This document shows, in pieces, positions 23,985 through 32,233 of a stretch of 34,800 nucleotides of DNA. A program made the translations under genes and the position numbers. Within the stretch, counting starts at the first letter, position 1, and every line of letters starts with the position of its first letter. This stretch comes from Sphingopyxis sp. Lineage in GTDB: Bacteria > Pseudomonadota > Alphaproteobacteria > Sphingomonadales > Sphingomonadaceae. Location of the stretch: assembly GCF_016463645.1 (NCBI RefSeq), contig NZ_JAEMQX010000032.1, positions 1-34,800 of the forward strand. Reading direction: 5' to 3'. The notes under the pieces were generated by a model. That model searched no databases. It was not told where the DNA came from and was given only the letters and a program-made list of their open reading frames with translations.

Positions 23985-26375
23985 TCAGAATTTGACCGTG
24001 CCGGTGACGAAGACCTGCCGCGGGTTGCCGTAGAAGGCGGTGAGCACGCCCTCGCAGCCGAGGGCCGGGATCAGGCTGCCCGCCGGGAGCGGCGCCATGC
24101 CGGGGCAGCTCGCCGCGATCGGCGTTGGTGCGGCGGTCTGCGTCAGCGCGCCGGTCGTCGCATTCGCGACCATGAAGGTGTAGCCCGAGGTCTTGTATTG
24201 TTTGTCGAGCAGATTCTTGCCGAACACGCCGAGGCTCCAGCGATCGTCGGGCGCGGTATAGACGAGGCTGGCATCCCACAGCGCGAAGCCCTTCTGATCG
24301 ATATAGGGGTTGGGGATTTCGAACTGATAGGTCTTGCTGCGGTATGATACGGTGGTCGAGAAGCTGATGTCGCCGTCGCCGACCGGCGCCGAATAGGCGA
24401 GCGTGCCGCTGGCGGTCCACTTGGGCGTATTCTGCACCTCGCGGAAATCGGCGACGTCGGTCGGCACGCTCGCGATATTGGTGATATATTCCTTATAGTC
24501 GGCGTCGATGAAGCCGAGCGCGGTCGAGACGGTAAGGCGGTCGCCCGGGGTCGCCATATCCTGACCGAGCCGCGCGCGGCCCTCGAACTCGAGCCCCTTG
24601 AACTTCGCCTTGCCGGCATTCGAAACCACACCGCAGAAGGTCGGCAGGCCCTGCGAGGTGCAGGCGACCGACCCCGGGATCTGGACGTCGGTATAGTCGG
24701 CATAGAAGCCCGCGAGCGCGACGTTGAGCGCGCCGTCAAGCAGGCTGCCCTTGTAGCCGACCTCATAGCTTTCGACCTTTTCGGGGCGGAAGCCGAGGAA
24801 GTCGGCGACCTCGTCGTTCGTCGGCGCGCCGGGGATCGCGGCGGGCGCATTGGCGCCGACCCCGCGCGGGTCGAAGCCGCCGCCCTTGAAGCCCTGTGAA
24901 TAGCTGGCGTAGAAATTATGGTCGGGGGTCGGCTTGTACGACAGCGAGACGCGCGGCGTGAATTTGTTGAAGCTGCGGCTGCCGTTGAAATTGGTCGCCG
25001 GTGCGCCGGCGGCGATGCCTGCGCCGCCGAAGACGGGCGAACCGCCGCCGACATAGTTCTGACGCAGGATGTGCGCATCGCGCTTGTCCCATGTGTAACG
25101 GCCGCCGACCGACAGGCTGAACTGGTCGGTGAAATCATAGGTGAAGTCGCCGAACACCGCGAAGGTCGTGGTGTCGACGTCGGCCTCGGTGAAGGCGGTG
25201 AGACCCGCGACATTGTTGAAGATGCGCACGTCGAACAAGGTGTCGGCCTTGGCATCGAGATAATAGAAGCCGAGCAGGCCCTTCAGCTTGTGGCCCTCGT
25301 AAAGGAGCTGGAATTCCTGGCTCAGCTGTTCGTTGAAATAATAGCCGGGGACGTCGACGTCGACCGCGGGCAACGCGTCGAAGTCGATCGGGGTCGCCGA
25401 ATTGTCCTTGCGCCACGCGCTGATCGAACGGAGCGTCACGGTGTCGCTGAGTTCGGCGGTGACGTTCATCGCAAGGCCGTACGCCTCGATATCCTGTTTC
25501 GGATCGTTCAGGCCGCCCCGGGTGTCGTAAACGTCGTCGAGCACGGGGGCGCCGGATTTGAGCCCCGTGATCAGGCGGTGCCCGCCGCGCGGATTGCTCT
25601 TGTCCTTGCTGTAGTCGCCGGTGATGCGGATCAGCACCGGGGCGTCATAACCGCCGAGTTCGACGGTGCCGCGTCCCGCCCAGACATCCTTGTTGTAATT
25701 TTCGAGACCCGTCGTGAGATTGTCGCCGAAGCCGCCGCGCGACAGGCGGGCCACCGAGCCGCCGACGCGCAGCAGGTCGCCGACCGGCGCGCTCGCGGTT
25801 ACGACGAGGTCGGCCTGGTCATAGGTGCCCAGCGTGCCCTTGATCTTGAGCGAGAAGTCCTGCGGCAACGGCTTGGTGACATATTTGACCGCGCCGCCGA
25901 TCGTGTTGCGGCCATAGAGCGTGCCCTGCGGTCCGCGCAGGATTTCGATACGTTCGACGTCGTAGATGTCGAGCACCGCCGCCTGCGGGCGGTTGAGATA
26001 GACGTCGTCGAGATAGATGCCGACGCCCTGTTCGAAGCCCGACACCGGATCCTGCTGGCCGACGCCACGGATGAAGGCGCTGAGCGTCGAGTTCGACCCG
26101 CGCGATACCTCGAGCGTCGTGTTCGGGGTGGTCTGGCCGATTTCGGTGATGTCGATCGCGCCCGCCTTTTCGAGCGCCTCGCCCGAATAGGCGGTGATCG
26201 CGACGGGCACGTCGATCAGCCGCTCGTCGCGGCGGCGTGCCGTCACGATGATCTCGTTGTCTCCGGCGTCGGTGGTGCCCTCTTCCTGCGCAAGGGCCGG
26301 CGGGGCGAAAGCGATCATCGATAGCGCGCTGGTGGCGAGCACGGCACGGCGCAGCGGGCGGGCGAAAGGACGCAT
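23985..26375 (-). CDS. TonB-dependent outer-membrane receptor
   Basis: Outer-membrane active transporter of 796 residues. A Sec signal peptide (about 1-29, ending PPALAQ) precedes the plug domain: DNEIIVTARRRDERLIDVPVAITAYSG, FIRGVGQQDPVSG, DDVYLNRPQ and the strand VERIEILRGPQGTLYGRNTIGGAV. The rest is a 22-strand barrel ending in TGTVKF with the terminal Phe needed for outer-membrane insertion. The TonB box is probably EIIVTA. The ATG at 26375 is chosen because it directly precedes the signal peptide and GGGAGAG lies 5 bases before it. A TetR regulator is divergent. The substrate is unknown; sphingomonads carry dozens of such receptors for diverse compounds. Confidence 0.95.
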   Translation of the reverse strand: MRPFARPLRRAVLATSALSMIAFAPPALAQEEGTTDAGDNEIIVTARRRDERLIDVPVAITAYSGEALEKAGAIDITEIGQTTPNTTLEVSRGSNSTLSAFIRGVGQQDPVSGFEQGVGIYLDDVYLNRPQAAVLDIYDVERIEILRGPQGTLYGRNTIGGAVKYVTKPLPQDFSLKIKGTLGTYDQADLVVTASAPVGDLLRVGGSVARLSRGGFGDNLTTGLENYNKDVWAGRGTVELGGYDAPVLIRITGDYSKDKSNPRGGHRLITGLKSGAPVLDDVYDTRGGLNDPKQDIEAYGLAMNVTAELSDTVTLRSISAWRKDNSATPIDFDALPAVDVDVPGYYFNEQLSQEFQLLYEGHKLKGLLGFYYLDAKADTLFDVRIFNNVAGLTAFTEADVDTTTFAVFGDFTYDFTDQFSLSVGGRYTWDKRDAHILRQNYVGGGSPVFGGAGIAAGAPATNFNGSRSFNKFTPRVSLSYKPTPDHNFYASYSQGFKGGGFDPRGVGANAPAAIPGAPTNDEVADFLGFRPEKVESYEVGYKGSLLDGALNVALAGFYADYTDVQIPGSVACTSQGLPTFCGVVSNAGKAKFKGLEFEGRARLGQDMATPGDRLTVSTALGFIDADYKEYITNIASVPTDVADFREVQNTPKWTASGTLAYSAPVGDGDISFSTTVSYRSKTYQFEIPNPYIDQKGFALWDASLVYTAPDDRWSLGVFGKNLLDKQYKTSGYTFMVANATTGALTQTAAPTPIAASCPGMAPLPAGSLIPALGCEGVLTAFYGNPRQVFVTGTVKF

Positions 26376-26455
26376 ATGACTCTCCCATGTGGCGGGCGGC
26401 CCCTCGCCACCCTGTTTGCTTTTCTTGGGCCGGTGCTTGCCAAGCCGCGTCGCAT

Positions 26456-26484
26456 CCAATAATGAAACATGAACCAAGTTTCAA
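26456..26484 (-). promoter_or_regulatory. Candidate promoter of the TonB-dependent receptor gene
   Basis: On the minus strand TTGAAA (plus 26479-26484) and TATTGG (plus 26456-26461) are spaced by 17 bases. The -35 matches consensus at five of six positions; the -10 is weak. A start near 26449 would give a leader of about 74 bases. The palindrome at 26474-26489 covers the -35 element, as expected for a repressor site. Confidence 0.4.
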
Positions 26485-26489
26485 CTTGG
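26474..26489. promoter_or_regulatory. Palindromic operator candidate between receptor and TetR genes
   Basis: CCAAGTT-TC-AACTTGG is a perfect 7-base inverted repeat, overlapped by a second one, TGAAAC-N9-GTTTCA (26463-26483). It is in an unusually AT-rich part of the 206-base gap between the divergent receptor and regulator genes. TetR proteins bind palindromes of about this size, so this is the likely site for the adjacent regulator. Binding is inferred. Confidence 0.55.
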
Positions 26490-26581
26490 AATGTGCAACC
26501 GTCGTTTTTTGCTTGCCAGTGGTGCGGAAAAGCCACGATGCAGCGATAGGGGGCAGCGACGGAGGGGAGACGAGGACCGTT

Positions 26582-27217
26582 ATGGATCAACCGCCAGCCG
26601 CGACAGGAAGCGCCGAGAGCGAAGCGCGCGACAAGACGCCGCGCACCGAGCGCGGGCGGCGGACGCTGCGCAAGCTGCTCGACGCCGCGGCGCTCGAATT
26701 CGGCGAGCGGGGCTTTCACGAAGCATCGATCAGCGCGATCACACGCCGCGCGGGAACCGCGCTCGGCAGCTTCTACACCTATTTCGATTCGAAGGAGGAA
26801 ATCTTCCAGGCGCTCGTCCGCTATATGAGCGAGCAATTGCGCGATCATGTCACGCCCCTCGTGCAGGCGGCACCCGACGAGATCAACGCCGAGCGCATCG
26901 GGCTCGAATCCTATCTGGGCTTCGTGCGCGAGCACAAGGAGATCTACCGCATCATCGACGAGGCCGAGTTCGTTGATTATGCGAGCTATCGCCGCCACTA
27001 TGAAACGACCGTCGCGCGCGTCCGGCAGCGGCTGGAAAATGGTGCGGCGCGTGGCGAGATTCGCGGCGACGTCAGCGAAATCCACGCTTGGGCGATCGGC
27101 GGCATGAACGTATTTCTGGGGATGCGCTACGGATTGTGGGATACCGAAAGCGATATTTCGGAAATCGCCGCGATCGCGAACGACCTGCTCGCGAACGGGC
27201 TGAAGAAGCAGGACTGA
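26582..27217 (+). CDS. TetR/AcrR family transcriptional regulator
   Basis: DNA-binding repressor of 211 residues. The TetR helix-turn-helix domain lies at about 22-70: RRTLRKLLDAAALEFGERGF, ASISAITRRAGTALGSFYTYF and SKEEIFQALV. The C-terminal ligand domain is helical, with YLGFVREHKEIYRIIDEAEFV. A longer frame reaches back across the divergent gap but lacks homology-like features; the ATG at 26582 has GAGGA 5 to 6 bases upstream. It probably controls the divergent TonB receptor and itself through the palindrome at 26474. Its ligand is unknown; acyl-CoA or lipid-like ligands are common in the family. Confidence 0.93.
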   Translation: MDQPPAATGSAESEARDKTPRTERGRRTLRKLLDAAALEFGERGFHEASISAITRRAGTALGSFYTYFDSKEEIFQALVRYMSEQLRDHVTPLVQAAPDEINAERIGLESYLGFVREHKEIYRIIDEAEFVDYASYRRHYETTVARVRQRLENGAARGEIRGDVSEIHAWAIGGMNVFLGMRYGLWDTESDISEIAAIANDLLANGLKKQD

Positions 27218-27218
27218 A

Positions 27219-27803
27219 TCAGCGCGAAATCAGGAAGATCGCATGTTCGGCGCGCCAGCTCGCGGCGGCGTCGCTCGTCGGCCGGTCGCCCGAAAGATGC
27301 CAGACGCGTTCGACCTTGATGCCCTTTGCGCGGACGAGGTCGCGAAAATCGCTGACCGTGACATGGTGGATGTTCGGCGTCTCGTACCAGGCGATGGGGA
27401 TCGACCGCGTCACCGGCATCCGCCCGCCCCACAGCAGTGCGAGCCGCACGCGCCAGTGCGCGAAATTGGGGAAGCTGACGAAGGCGCGTGGTGCGATGCG
27501 CAGCAACTCGTCGACCACCTTGTCGGGACGCTCGGTCGTTTGCAGCGTCTGGGACAGGATCGCATAGTCGAACGCGTCGTCGGGATAGTCGGCGAGGTCG
27601 CGGTTGGCGTCGCCCTGCACCACCGACTGGCCGCGTGCGATCGCCGCGGTGACATTGTCGGGATCGATCTCCAGCCCGCGTGCGTCGACACCCTTGTCGC
27701 GAAGCGCCGCCATGAGTTCGCCATCGCCGCAGCCGACGTCGAGCACGCGCGCCGTCGATGGGACGGCATCGGCGATGATCGCGAGATCGGGGCGCAGCTT
27801 CAT
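27219..27803 (-). CDS. metW: Methionine biosynthesis protein MetW
   Basis: A 194-residue class I methyltransferase-fold protein that works with MetX in homoserine O-acylation in many proteobacteria. The SAM-binding motif is VLDVGCGDGELM at about 20-31, with the acidic loop GLEIDPDNV. FPNFAHWRVRLALLWGGRMPVT and WYETPNIHHVTVSDF are MetW-specific blocks. The start overlaps the stop of the GNAT gene as ATGA. It ends one base from the convergent tetR gene. Confidence 0.95.
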   Translation of the reverse strand: MKLRPDLAIIADAVPSTARVLDVGCGDGELMAALRDKGVDARGLEIDPDNVTAAIARGQSVVQGDANRDLADYPDDAFDYAILSQTLQTTERPDKVVDELLRIAPRAFVSFPNFAHWRVRLALLWGGRMPVTRSIPIAWYETPNIHHVTVSDFRDLVRAKGIKVERVWHLSGDRPTSDAAASWRAEHAIFLISR

Positions 27804-28237
27804 TGGGCTGCCCCCCTGTAAACGTCAGGAAAATGCCTCTGCATGAACGGTGTGCTGTCCTCGATTGCGGTCCAGCCGAGCGCCGAATAGAGGCCATGCG
27901 CGTCGCTGGTCGCGAGCATCCAGCGTCGCAGTCCCTGTAGCTCGGGGTGATCGTGCAACGCGGTCACCATGCGGGCAGCGAGGCCGTGCCCGCGATGCGC
28001 CTCGAGCACATAGACGTCGGCGAGATAGGCGAAGGTCGCGCGATCGGTGACGACGCGGGCAAAGCCGACCTGCTCGCCGGCCGGCGCGAAGGCGCCGACG
28101 CAGAGCGAGCCGGCAATGGCGCGTTCGACGATGCCGCGCGCGATATTTTCGGCCCAGTAGCTTTGCGCCAGAAAGGCGTGGATCGCGTCGACCTGCATGT
28201 CCGCAGGGTCGAAGGACAGGCGCCAGCTACCGGTCAT
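27800..28237 (-). CDS. GNAT family N-acetyltransferase
   Basis: A 145-residue acetyl-CoA-dependent acetyltransferase. The central motif [22 protein letters not shown], contains the RGHGLA pyrophosphate loop; motif B includes [16 protein letters not shown], the usual GNAT C-terminal strand-helix. The N terminus, with [11 protein letters not shown], resembles the YjdJ/arylamine-like small GNATs, whose substrates are mostly unknown. Four-base ATGA overlaps tie it to metX upstream and metW downstream, so it is an integral part of the methionine operon. Whether it has a methionine-related function is unclear. Confidence 0.9.
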   Translation of the reverse strand: MTGSWRLSFDPADMQVDAIHAFLAQSYWAENIARGIVERAIAGSLCVGAFAPAGEQVGFARVVTDRATFAYLADVYVLEAHRGHGLAARMVTALHDHPELQGLRRWMLATSDAHGLYSALGWTAIEDSTPFMQRHFPDVYRGAAQ

Positions 28238-29358
28238 GCCAGACCCGCCCGCAAGGATCCCGCGACAAGGCGGTCGAGCGCGGGGACGTCGAGCAGGAAG
28301 CTGTCGTGGCCGAAGGGCGCCGACAGTTCGACGAAGCTCGCCGCGGCCCCGACGCTTTGCAGCGCCTGCACGATGCGGCGCGATTCGGAGGTCGGATAGA
28401 GCCAGTCGGTATCGAAGCTGACGAGGGTGAAGCGCACGTCCTTCGCGCCTGCAAATGCACCGGCCAACCGCCCGTCGTGCGGCTCGGCGAGGTCGAAATA
28501 GTCCATCGCGCGCGTGATATAGAGATAGGCGTTGGCGTCGAAGCGGTCGGTGAAGGCGAGCCCCTGATGCCGCAAATAGGATTCGACCTGGAAATCGGCG
28601 TCGAAGCCAAAGCTCTTGATGTCGCGCGCCTGCAGCCGGCGGCCGAATTTCTCGGTCAGCCCTTCCTCGGACAGATAGGTGATATGCGCCGCCATGCGCG
28701 CGACCGCGAGCCCCTTGGTGGGGGCGCGCGCGCTGCCGTAATATTGCCCGTCCCGCCAGTCGGGGTCGGCCATGATCGCCTGTCGCCCGACCTCGTGGAA
28801 CGCGATATTCTGCGCCGAATGGCGGGCAGCGCTCGCGATCACGAGCGCCGATGCGAGGCGCTCGGGATAGAACGCCGCCCAGGCGAGCGTCTGCATCCCC
28901 CCCATCGACCCGCCGACGACGGCGTGCAGCCGCGCAATGCCGAGATGGTCGAGCAGCATCGCCTGCGCGCGCACCATGTCGGTGATCGTGATGACGGGGA
29001 AGGCCATGCCGAGCGGAGCGCCGGTCGCGGCATCGGGCGTCGCGGGGCCGCTCGTCCCCATGCAGCTGCCGAGCACGTTTGCGCAGATGACGTGAAAACG
29101 GTCAGTGTCGATCGGCTTGCCGGGGCCGACCATGCGCGCCCACCAGCCGGGCTTGCCCGTCGCAGGGTGATCGCTCGCGACATATTGGTCGCCGGTGAGC
29201 GCGTGGCAGATCAGCACCGCGTTCGACCTGTCGGCGTTGAGCGCGCCGTAACTTTGATAGGCGATTGTTACCGACGGCAGCACCTGCCCGCTGTCGAGCG
29301 GCAGCGGCGCGGCGATCGTCACGCTGTGATGCCGGATATCGTGGAGCAGGCTCGCCAT
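28234..29358 (-). CDS. metX: Homoserine O-acetyltransferase
   Basis: Acylates homoserine with acetyl-CoA (some homologues use succinyl-CoA) as the first committed step of methionine synthesis. This 374-residue alpha/beta hydrolase has the nucleophile elbow GGSMGGMQ, the catalytic Asp in FDTDWLYPT and His in GHDSFLLD, with the family blocks [24 protein letters not shown] and [12 protein letters not shown]. It starts the metX-GNAT-metW operon. No Shine-Dalgarno precedes the ATG, and a TTGACA lies at a distance that would give an almost leaderless mRNA. I see no SAM riboswitch in the 78-base upstream gap. Confidence 0.96.
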   Translation of the reverse strand: MASLLHDIRHHSVTIAAPLPLDSGQVLPSVTIAYQSYGALNADRSNAVLICHALTGDQYVASDHPATGKPGWWARMVGPGKPIDTDRFHVICANVLGSCMGTSGPATPDAATGAPLGMAFPVITITDMVRAQAMLLDHLGIARLHAVVGGSMGGMQTLAWAAFYPERLASALVIASAARHSAQNIAFHEVGRQAIMADPDWRDGQYYGSARAPTKGLAVARMAAHITYLSEEGLTEKFGRRLQARDIKSFGFDADFQVESYLRHQGLAFTDRFDANAYLYITRAMDYFDLAEPHDGRLAGAFAGAKDVRFTLVSFDTDWLYPTSESRRIVQALQSVGAAASFVELSAPFGHDSFLLDVPALDRLVAGSLRAGLA

Positions 29359-29367
29359 GGTTCGCGG

Positions 29368-29396
29368 GGGCTAAGCGGGCGCGGGGGGCGTGTCAA
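29368..29396 (-). promoter_or_regulatory. Candidate metX promoter
   Basis: On the minus strand a perfect TTGACA (plus 29391-29396) is followed after 16 or 17 bases by the weak -10 TTAGCC or TAGCCC. The transcription start would fall within about three bases of the metX ATG at 29358. The spacing and the absent Shine-Dalgarno agree with a leaderless message, but the -10 is poor. Confidence 0.35.
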
Positions 29397-29436
29397 CGTG
29401 CTGGACTCGCCACGCACAACCGTTAAACGGCGCGGC

Positions 29437-30552
29437 ATGACCGACGCGACCCAGACCCTTACGCCCAAGCCGTGGATCAGCGGCATCGCTCCCTATGTTC
29501 CCGGCAAGTCCGCCGGCGCCGATGGCCGCCCGTTGATCAAGCTGAGCGCGAACGAGAATCCGCTCGGCACGGGAGAAAAGGCGCGCGCGGCTTTCGCGGC
29601 GGCGCAAGCGGCATCCGACGCGCTTTCGCGCTACCCCGACCCGGGCTCGGTCGAGCTTCGCGAGACGATCGCGGCCAAGTTCGGGCTCGACCCGGCGCGC
29701 GTGATCTGCGGCAACGGGTCGGACGAATTGCTCCATCTCGCCGCGGGCACCTATGCGGGTGTCGGAGACGAGATTCTCTACGTTCGCTATGGTTTTGCGG
29801 TCTACGAAATCGCCGCGCGCCGCGTCGGCGCGGTGCCGGTCGAGGCCGATGACAAGGATTATGCAACCGACGTCGATGCGCTGCTCGCCGCGGTAACCGA
29901 CAGGACGCGCGTCGTCTATCTCGCCAATCCGAACAATCCGACCGGCACGCTCGCGACGCGCGACGAAGTGCAACGGCTTTATGCCGGGCTGCCGAAGAAT
30001 GTCCTGTTCGTGATCGATCAGGCCTATAGCGAATATCTGTCGGAGGCCGAGGACGACGGCGGGCTCGAACTCGCCAGGACGCAGCCGAACGTGTTCATCA
30101 CGCGCACCTTCTCGAAGATCCACGGGCTTGCCGCCGAGCGCATCGGCTGGGGCTATGCCGCCGCCGAAGTGATTTCGGCGCTGCACCGCATCCGCCTGCC
30201 GTTCAACGTCACGCGCGCCGGACAGGCGGCGGCGGTCGCGGCGCTTGGCGACGAGGAATTCGTCGCGCACAGCCGCGAGCATAATGCGAAATGGCGCGCC
30301 TGGCTGGCCGGGGAACTCGAAAGCCTCGGCAACCACGGCGTGCGCGTCGTGCCGTCGGCGTGCAACTTCCTGCTCGTGCTGTTCAAGGGCGAGACGAGCG
30401 CCGAGACGGTCTACAACCGGCTGATGAAGGCGGGCTATATCGTCCGCTGGCTGCCGGGGCAGGGACTGCCTGATGCGCTCCGCATGACGATCGGCACCGG
30501 GGATGAGACGCGCGGGCTTGCGGCGGCGATCCGCGCGGCGCTGGCTGGCTGA
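29437..30552 (+). CDS. hisC: Histidinol-phosphate / aromatic aminotransferase
   Basis: PLP aminotransferase of fold type I, 371 residues. [18 protein letters not shown] and the PLP lysine Lys227 in [16 protein letters not shown] are as in HisC, and the C-terminal Arg motif lies in [10 protein letters not shown]. It makes histidinol phosphate; because tyrC follows at once, it may also transaminate prephenate or aromatic keto acids, as reported for the Zymomonas enzyme of the same gene pair. The ATG at 29437 opens the recognised N terminus; a long upstream frame is antisense to metX. The palindrome CCGTT-A-AACGG (29420-29430) lies just before the start. Confidence 0.93.
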   Translation: MTDATQTLTPKPWISGIAPYVPGKSAGADGRPLIKLSANENPLGTGEKARAAFAAAQAASDALSRYPDPGSVELRETIAAKFGLDPARVICGNGSDELLHLAAGTYAGVGDEILYVRYGFAVYEIAARRVGAVPVEADDKDYATDVDALLAAVTDRTRVVYLANPNNPTGTLATRDEVQRLYAGLPKNVLFVIDQAYSEYLSEAEDDGGLELARTQPNVFITRTFSKIHGLAAERIGWGYAAAEVISALHRIRLPFNVTRAGQAAAVAALGDEEFVAHSREHNAKWRAWLAGELESLGNHGVRVVPSACNFLLVLFKGETSAETVYNRLMKAGYIVRWLPGQGLPDALRMTIGTGDETRGLAAAIRAALAG

Positions 30553-31454
30553 TGGCGATCGATCGCGTCGCCATCGTCGGGCTGGGGCTGATCGGCTCGT
30601 CGATTGCGCGCGCGATCGGCGATCGGCTACCGGAGGTGGCGGTTGCCGGATATGACGCCAAGGCCGAAGTTCGCGATATCGCGCGCGAGCTCGGGCTTTG
30701 CGACACGATCGTCGATGACCCCGACGGCGCGGTCGCGGACGCCGACCTTGTGATCCTGGCGGTGCCCGTCGGGCGCATGGCGGCGGCGGCGGCGGCGATC
30801 GCACCCGGGTTGAAGGCGGGGGCGATCGTTTCCGACGTCGGCTCGTCGAAGGCCGGCGTGGCCGAGGCGCTGGCAAAAGCGCTGCCCGATCATGACGTCA
30901 TCCCGGCGCACCCCGTTGCGGGGACCGAGAACAGCGGACCCGGCGCGGGCTTTGCGACATTGTTCGAAGGCCGCTGGTGCATCGTCACGCCGAATGCGGA
31001 CGCATCGGACGACGCCGTGACCGCAGTGACCTCCTTCTGGCAGGCGCTCGGCGCGAAGGTCGAGACGATGGACGCCGCGCACCACGATCTGGTTCTCGCG
31101 GTGACCAGCCATCTGCCGCACCTCATCGCCTATACGATCGTCGGCACCGCGAGCGAGCTCGAGGAAGTCACCGAGAGCGAGGTCATCAAATATTCGGCGG
31201 GCGGCTTCCGCGACTTCACGCGCATCGCGGCGAGCGATCCGGTGATGTGGCGCGACGTCTTTCTCGCGAACAGGGACGCGGTGCTGGCGACGCTCCAGCG
31301 CTTCAACGAGGATCTGACCGTGCTGCAGCAGGCGATCCGCCGCGGCGACGGCGCGAAGCTCGAGGACTGGTTCACGCGCACGCGTGCTATCCGGCGGTCG
31401 ATCATCGAACAGGGGCAGGATGATGCGGCGCCCGATTTCGGGCGCAAGCACTAA
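30552..31454 (+). CDS. tyrC: Prephenate/cyclohexadienyl dehydrogenase
   Basis: NAD(P)-dependent oxidation of prephenate or arogenate in tyrosine synthesis. The 300 residues begin with the Rossmann motif GLGLIGSS (Gly10, Gly12, Gly15); IVSDVGSSKAGV and the active-site block IPAHPVAGTENSGP follow, with the substrate helix VTSHLPHLIAY. No ACT domain or chorismate mutase is fused, as in alphaproteobacterial cyclohexadienyl dehydrogenases. Its ATG shares one base with the hisC stop (TGATG). It converges on plsC. Confidence 0.93.
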   Translation: MAIDRVAIVGLGLIGSSIARAIGDRLPEVAVAGYDAKAEVRDIARELGLCDTIVDDPDGAVADADLVILAVPVGRMAAAAAAIAPGLKAGAIVSDVGSSKAGVAEALAKALPDHDVIPAHPVAGTENSGPGAGFATLFEGRWCIVTPNADASDDAVTAVTSFWQALGAKVETMDAAHHDLVLAVTSHLPHLIAYTIVGTASELEEVTESEVIKYSAGGFRDFTRIAASDPVMWRDVFLANRDAVLATLQRFNEDLTVLQQAIRRGDGAKLEDWFTRTRAIRRSIIEQGQDDAAPDFGRKH

Positions 31455-31456
31455 GG

Positions 31457-31482
31457 CCGGCCGCCAACCGGATCGCGGCCGG
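31457..31482. terminator. Possible hairpin terminator between tyrC and plsC
   Basis: CCGGCCGC and GCGGCCGG form perfect 8-base arms around a 10-base loop in the 30-base gap between two converging genes. The position suits a two-way terminator, but no U tract follows on either strand, so it may act only weakly or with Rho. Confidence 0.45.
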
Positions 31483-31484
31483 TC

Positions 31485-32222
31485 TCAAGCCCCGTCGGGC
31501 GAAACTGCGCCTTCCGATGACTCTGGCGGGTTCAGCGCATTGATCGCCGCGCGTACGCGCGCTTCGGCTTTGTCGCGCGGCAGCCCGGCTGGAATCGTTT
31601 CACCGATCTTGTAGGTGATCGTGCCCGGCCATTTGACCCATTTGCGCGGCGGATAGGCGACGCCGCTGTCGACCGCGACGGGAATCACCGGCACGCCGAG
31701 CAGGCGGTAGACCCCCGCGAAGCCCGAGCGCAGCGGGGGCGCCTGCCCGTGCGGGACGCGCGTGCCCTCGGCGAAGAGGACGAGCGGGCGGCCGTTGGCG
31801 AGCGCTGCCTTCGCCGCGCCGAGCATCGCGCGCATCGCCTTGCCGCCGCCGTCGCGGTCGACGGGGATCAGGCCATAGAAATGCGCCGCCTGCCCCCAGA
31901 CGGGGATCGAGAACAGCTCTTCCTTCGCGAAAACCGCGGGATGTTTGAACAGCATCGGCTGTTCGATCGTCTCGAACGCCGATTCATGCTTGAAGACATA
32001 GAGGACGGGGCTGTCGGGCATCTCGCCCTCGACGACGATCTTCTGGCCCAGCACGAATCGGCAGATCAGCCGGTGGAATTGCGCCCAGATGCGCACGAAC
32101 CAGATGGTGGCGTGGTGCGAAATCGGCAGCGAGATCACCGCGCCGATCGAGCTGATGCTGCTCATCAATACGAAGAGCAGCCAGAAGAGGACCGAACGGA
32201 AGAGGGCGACGGTGTAGCGCAT
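31485..32222 (-). CDS. plsC: Lysophospholipid acyltransferase (1-acylglycerol-3-phosphate acyltransferase type)
   Basis: Membrane-associated acyltransferase of phospholipid synthesis, 245 residues, with an N-terminal hydrophobic segment (about 7-35). Motif I reads KHESAFE: His79 is present, but the usual acid of HX4D is Glu84. Motif II-like GLIPVDRDGGG, motif III FAEGTR (152-155) and motif IV VIPVAV are intact. HX4E variants occur in alphaproteobacterial homologues, so activity is likely kept. It follows ydcF by 11 bases and closes the ftsE-ftsX-ydcF-plsC unit. It might be a paralogue of the housekeeping PlsC with another acyl preference. Confidence 0.9.
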   Translation of the reverse strand: MRYTVALFRSVLFWLLFVLMSSISSIGAVISLPISHHATIWFVRIWAQFHRLICRFVLGQKIVVEGEMPDSPVLYVFKHESAFETIEQPMLFKHPAVFAKEELFSIPVWGQAAHFYGLIPVDRDGGGKAMRAMLGAAKAALANGRPLVLFAEGTRVPHGQAPPLRSGFAGVYRLLGVPVIPVAVDSGVAYPPRKWVKWPGTITYKIGETIPAGLPRDKAEARVRAAINALNPPESSEGAVSPDGA

Positions 32223-32233
32223 CGGCGCTGGTC

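Noticed and set aside
24918..26324. Plus-strand frame opposite the TonB receptor
   Set aside because: It is a low-information shadow; the receptor shows signal, plug, barrel and terminal Phe.
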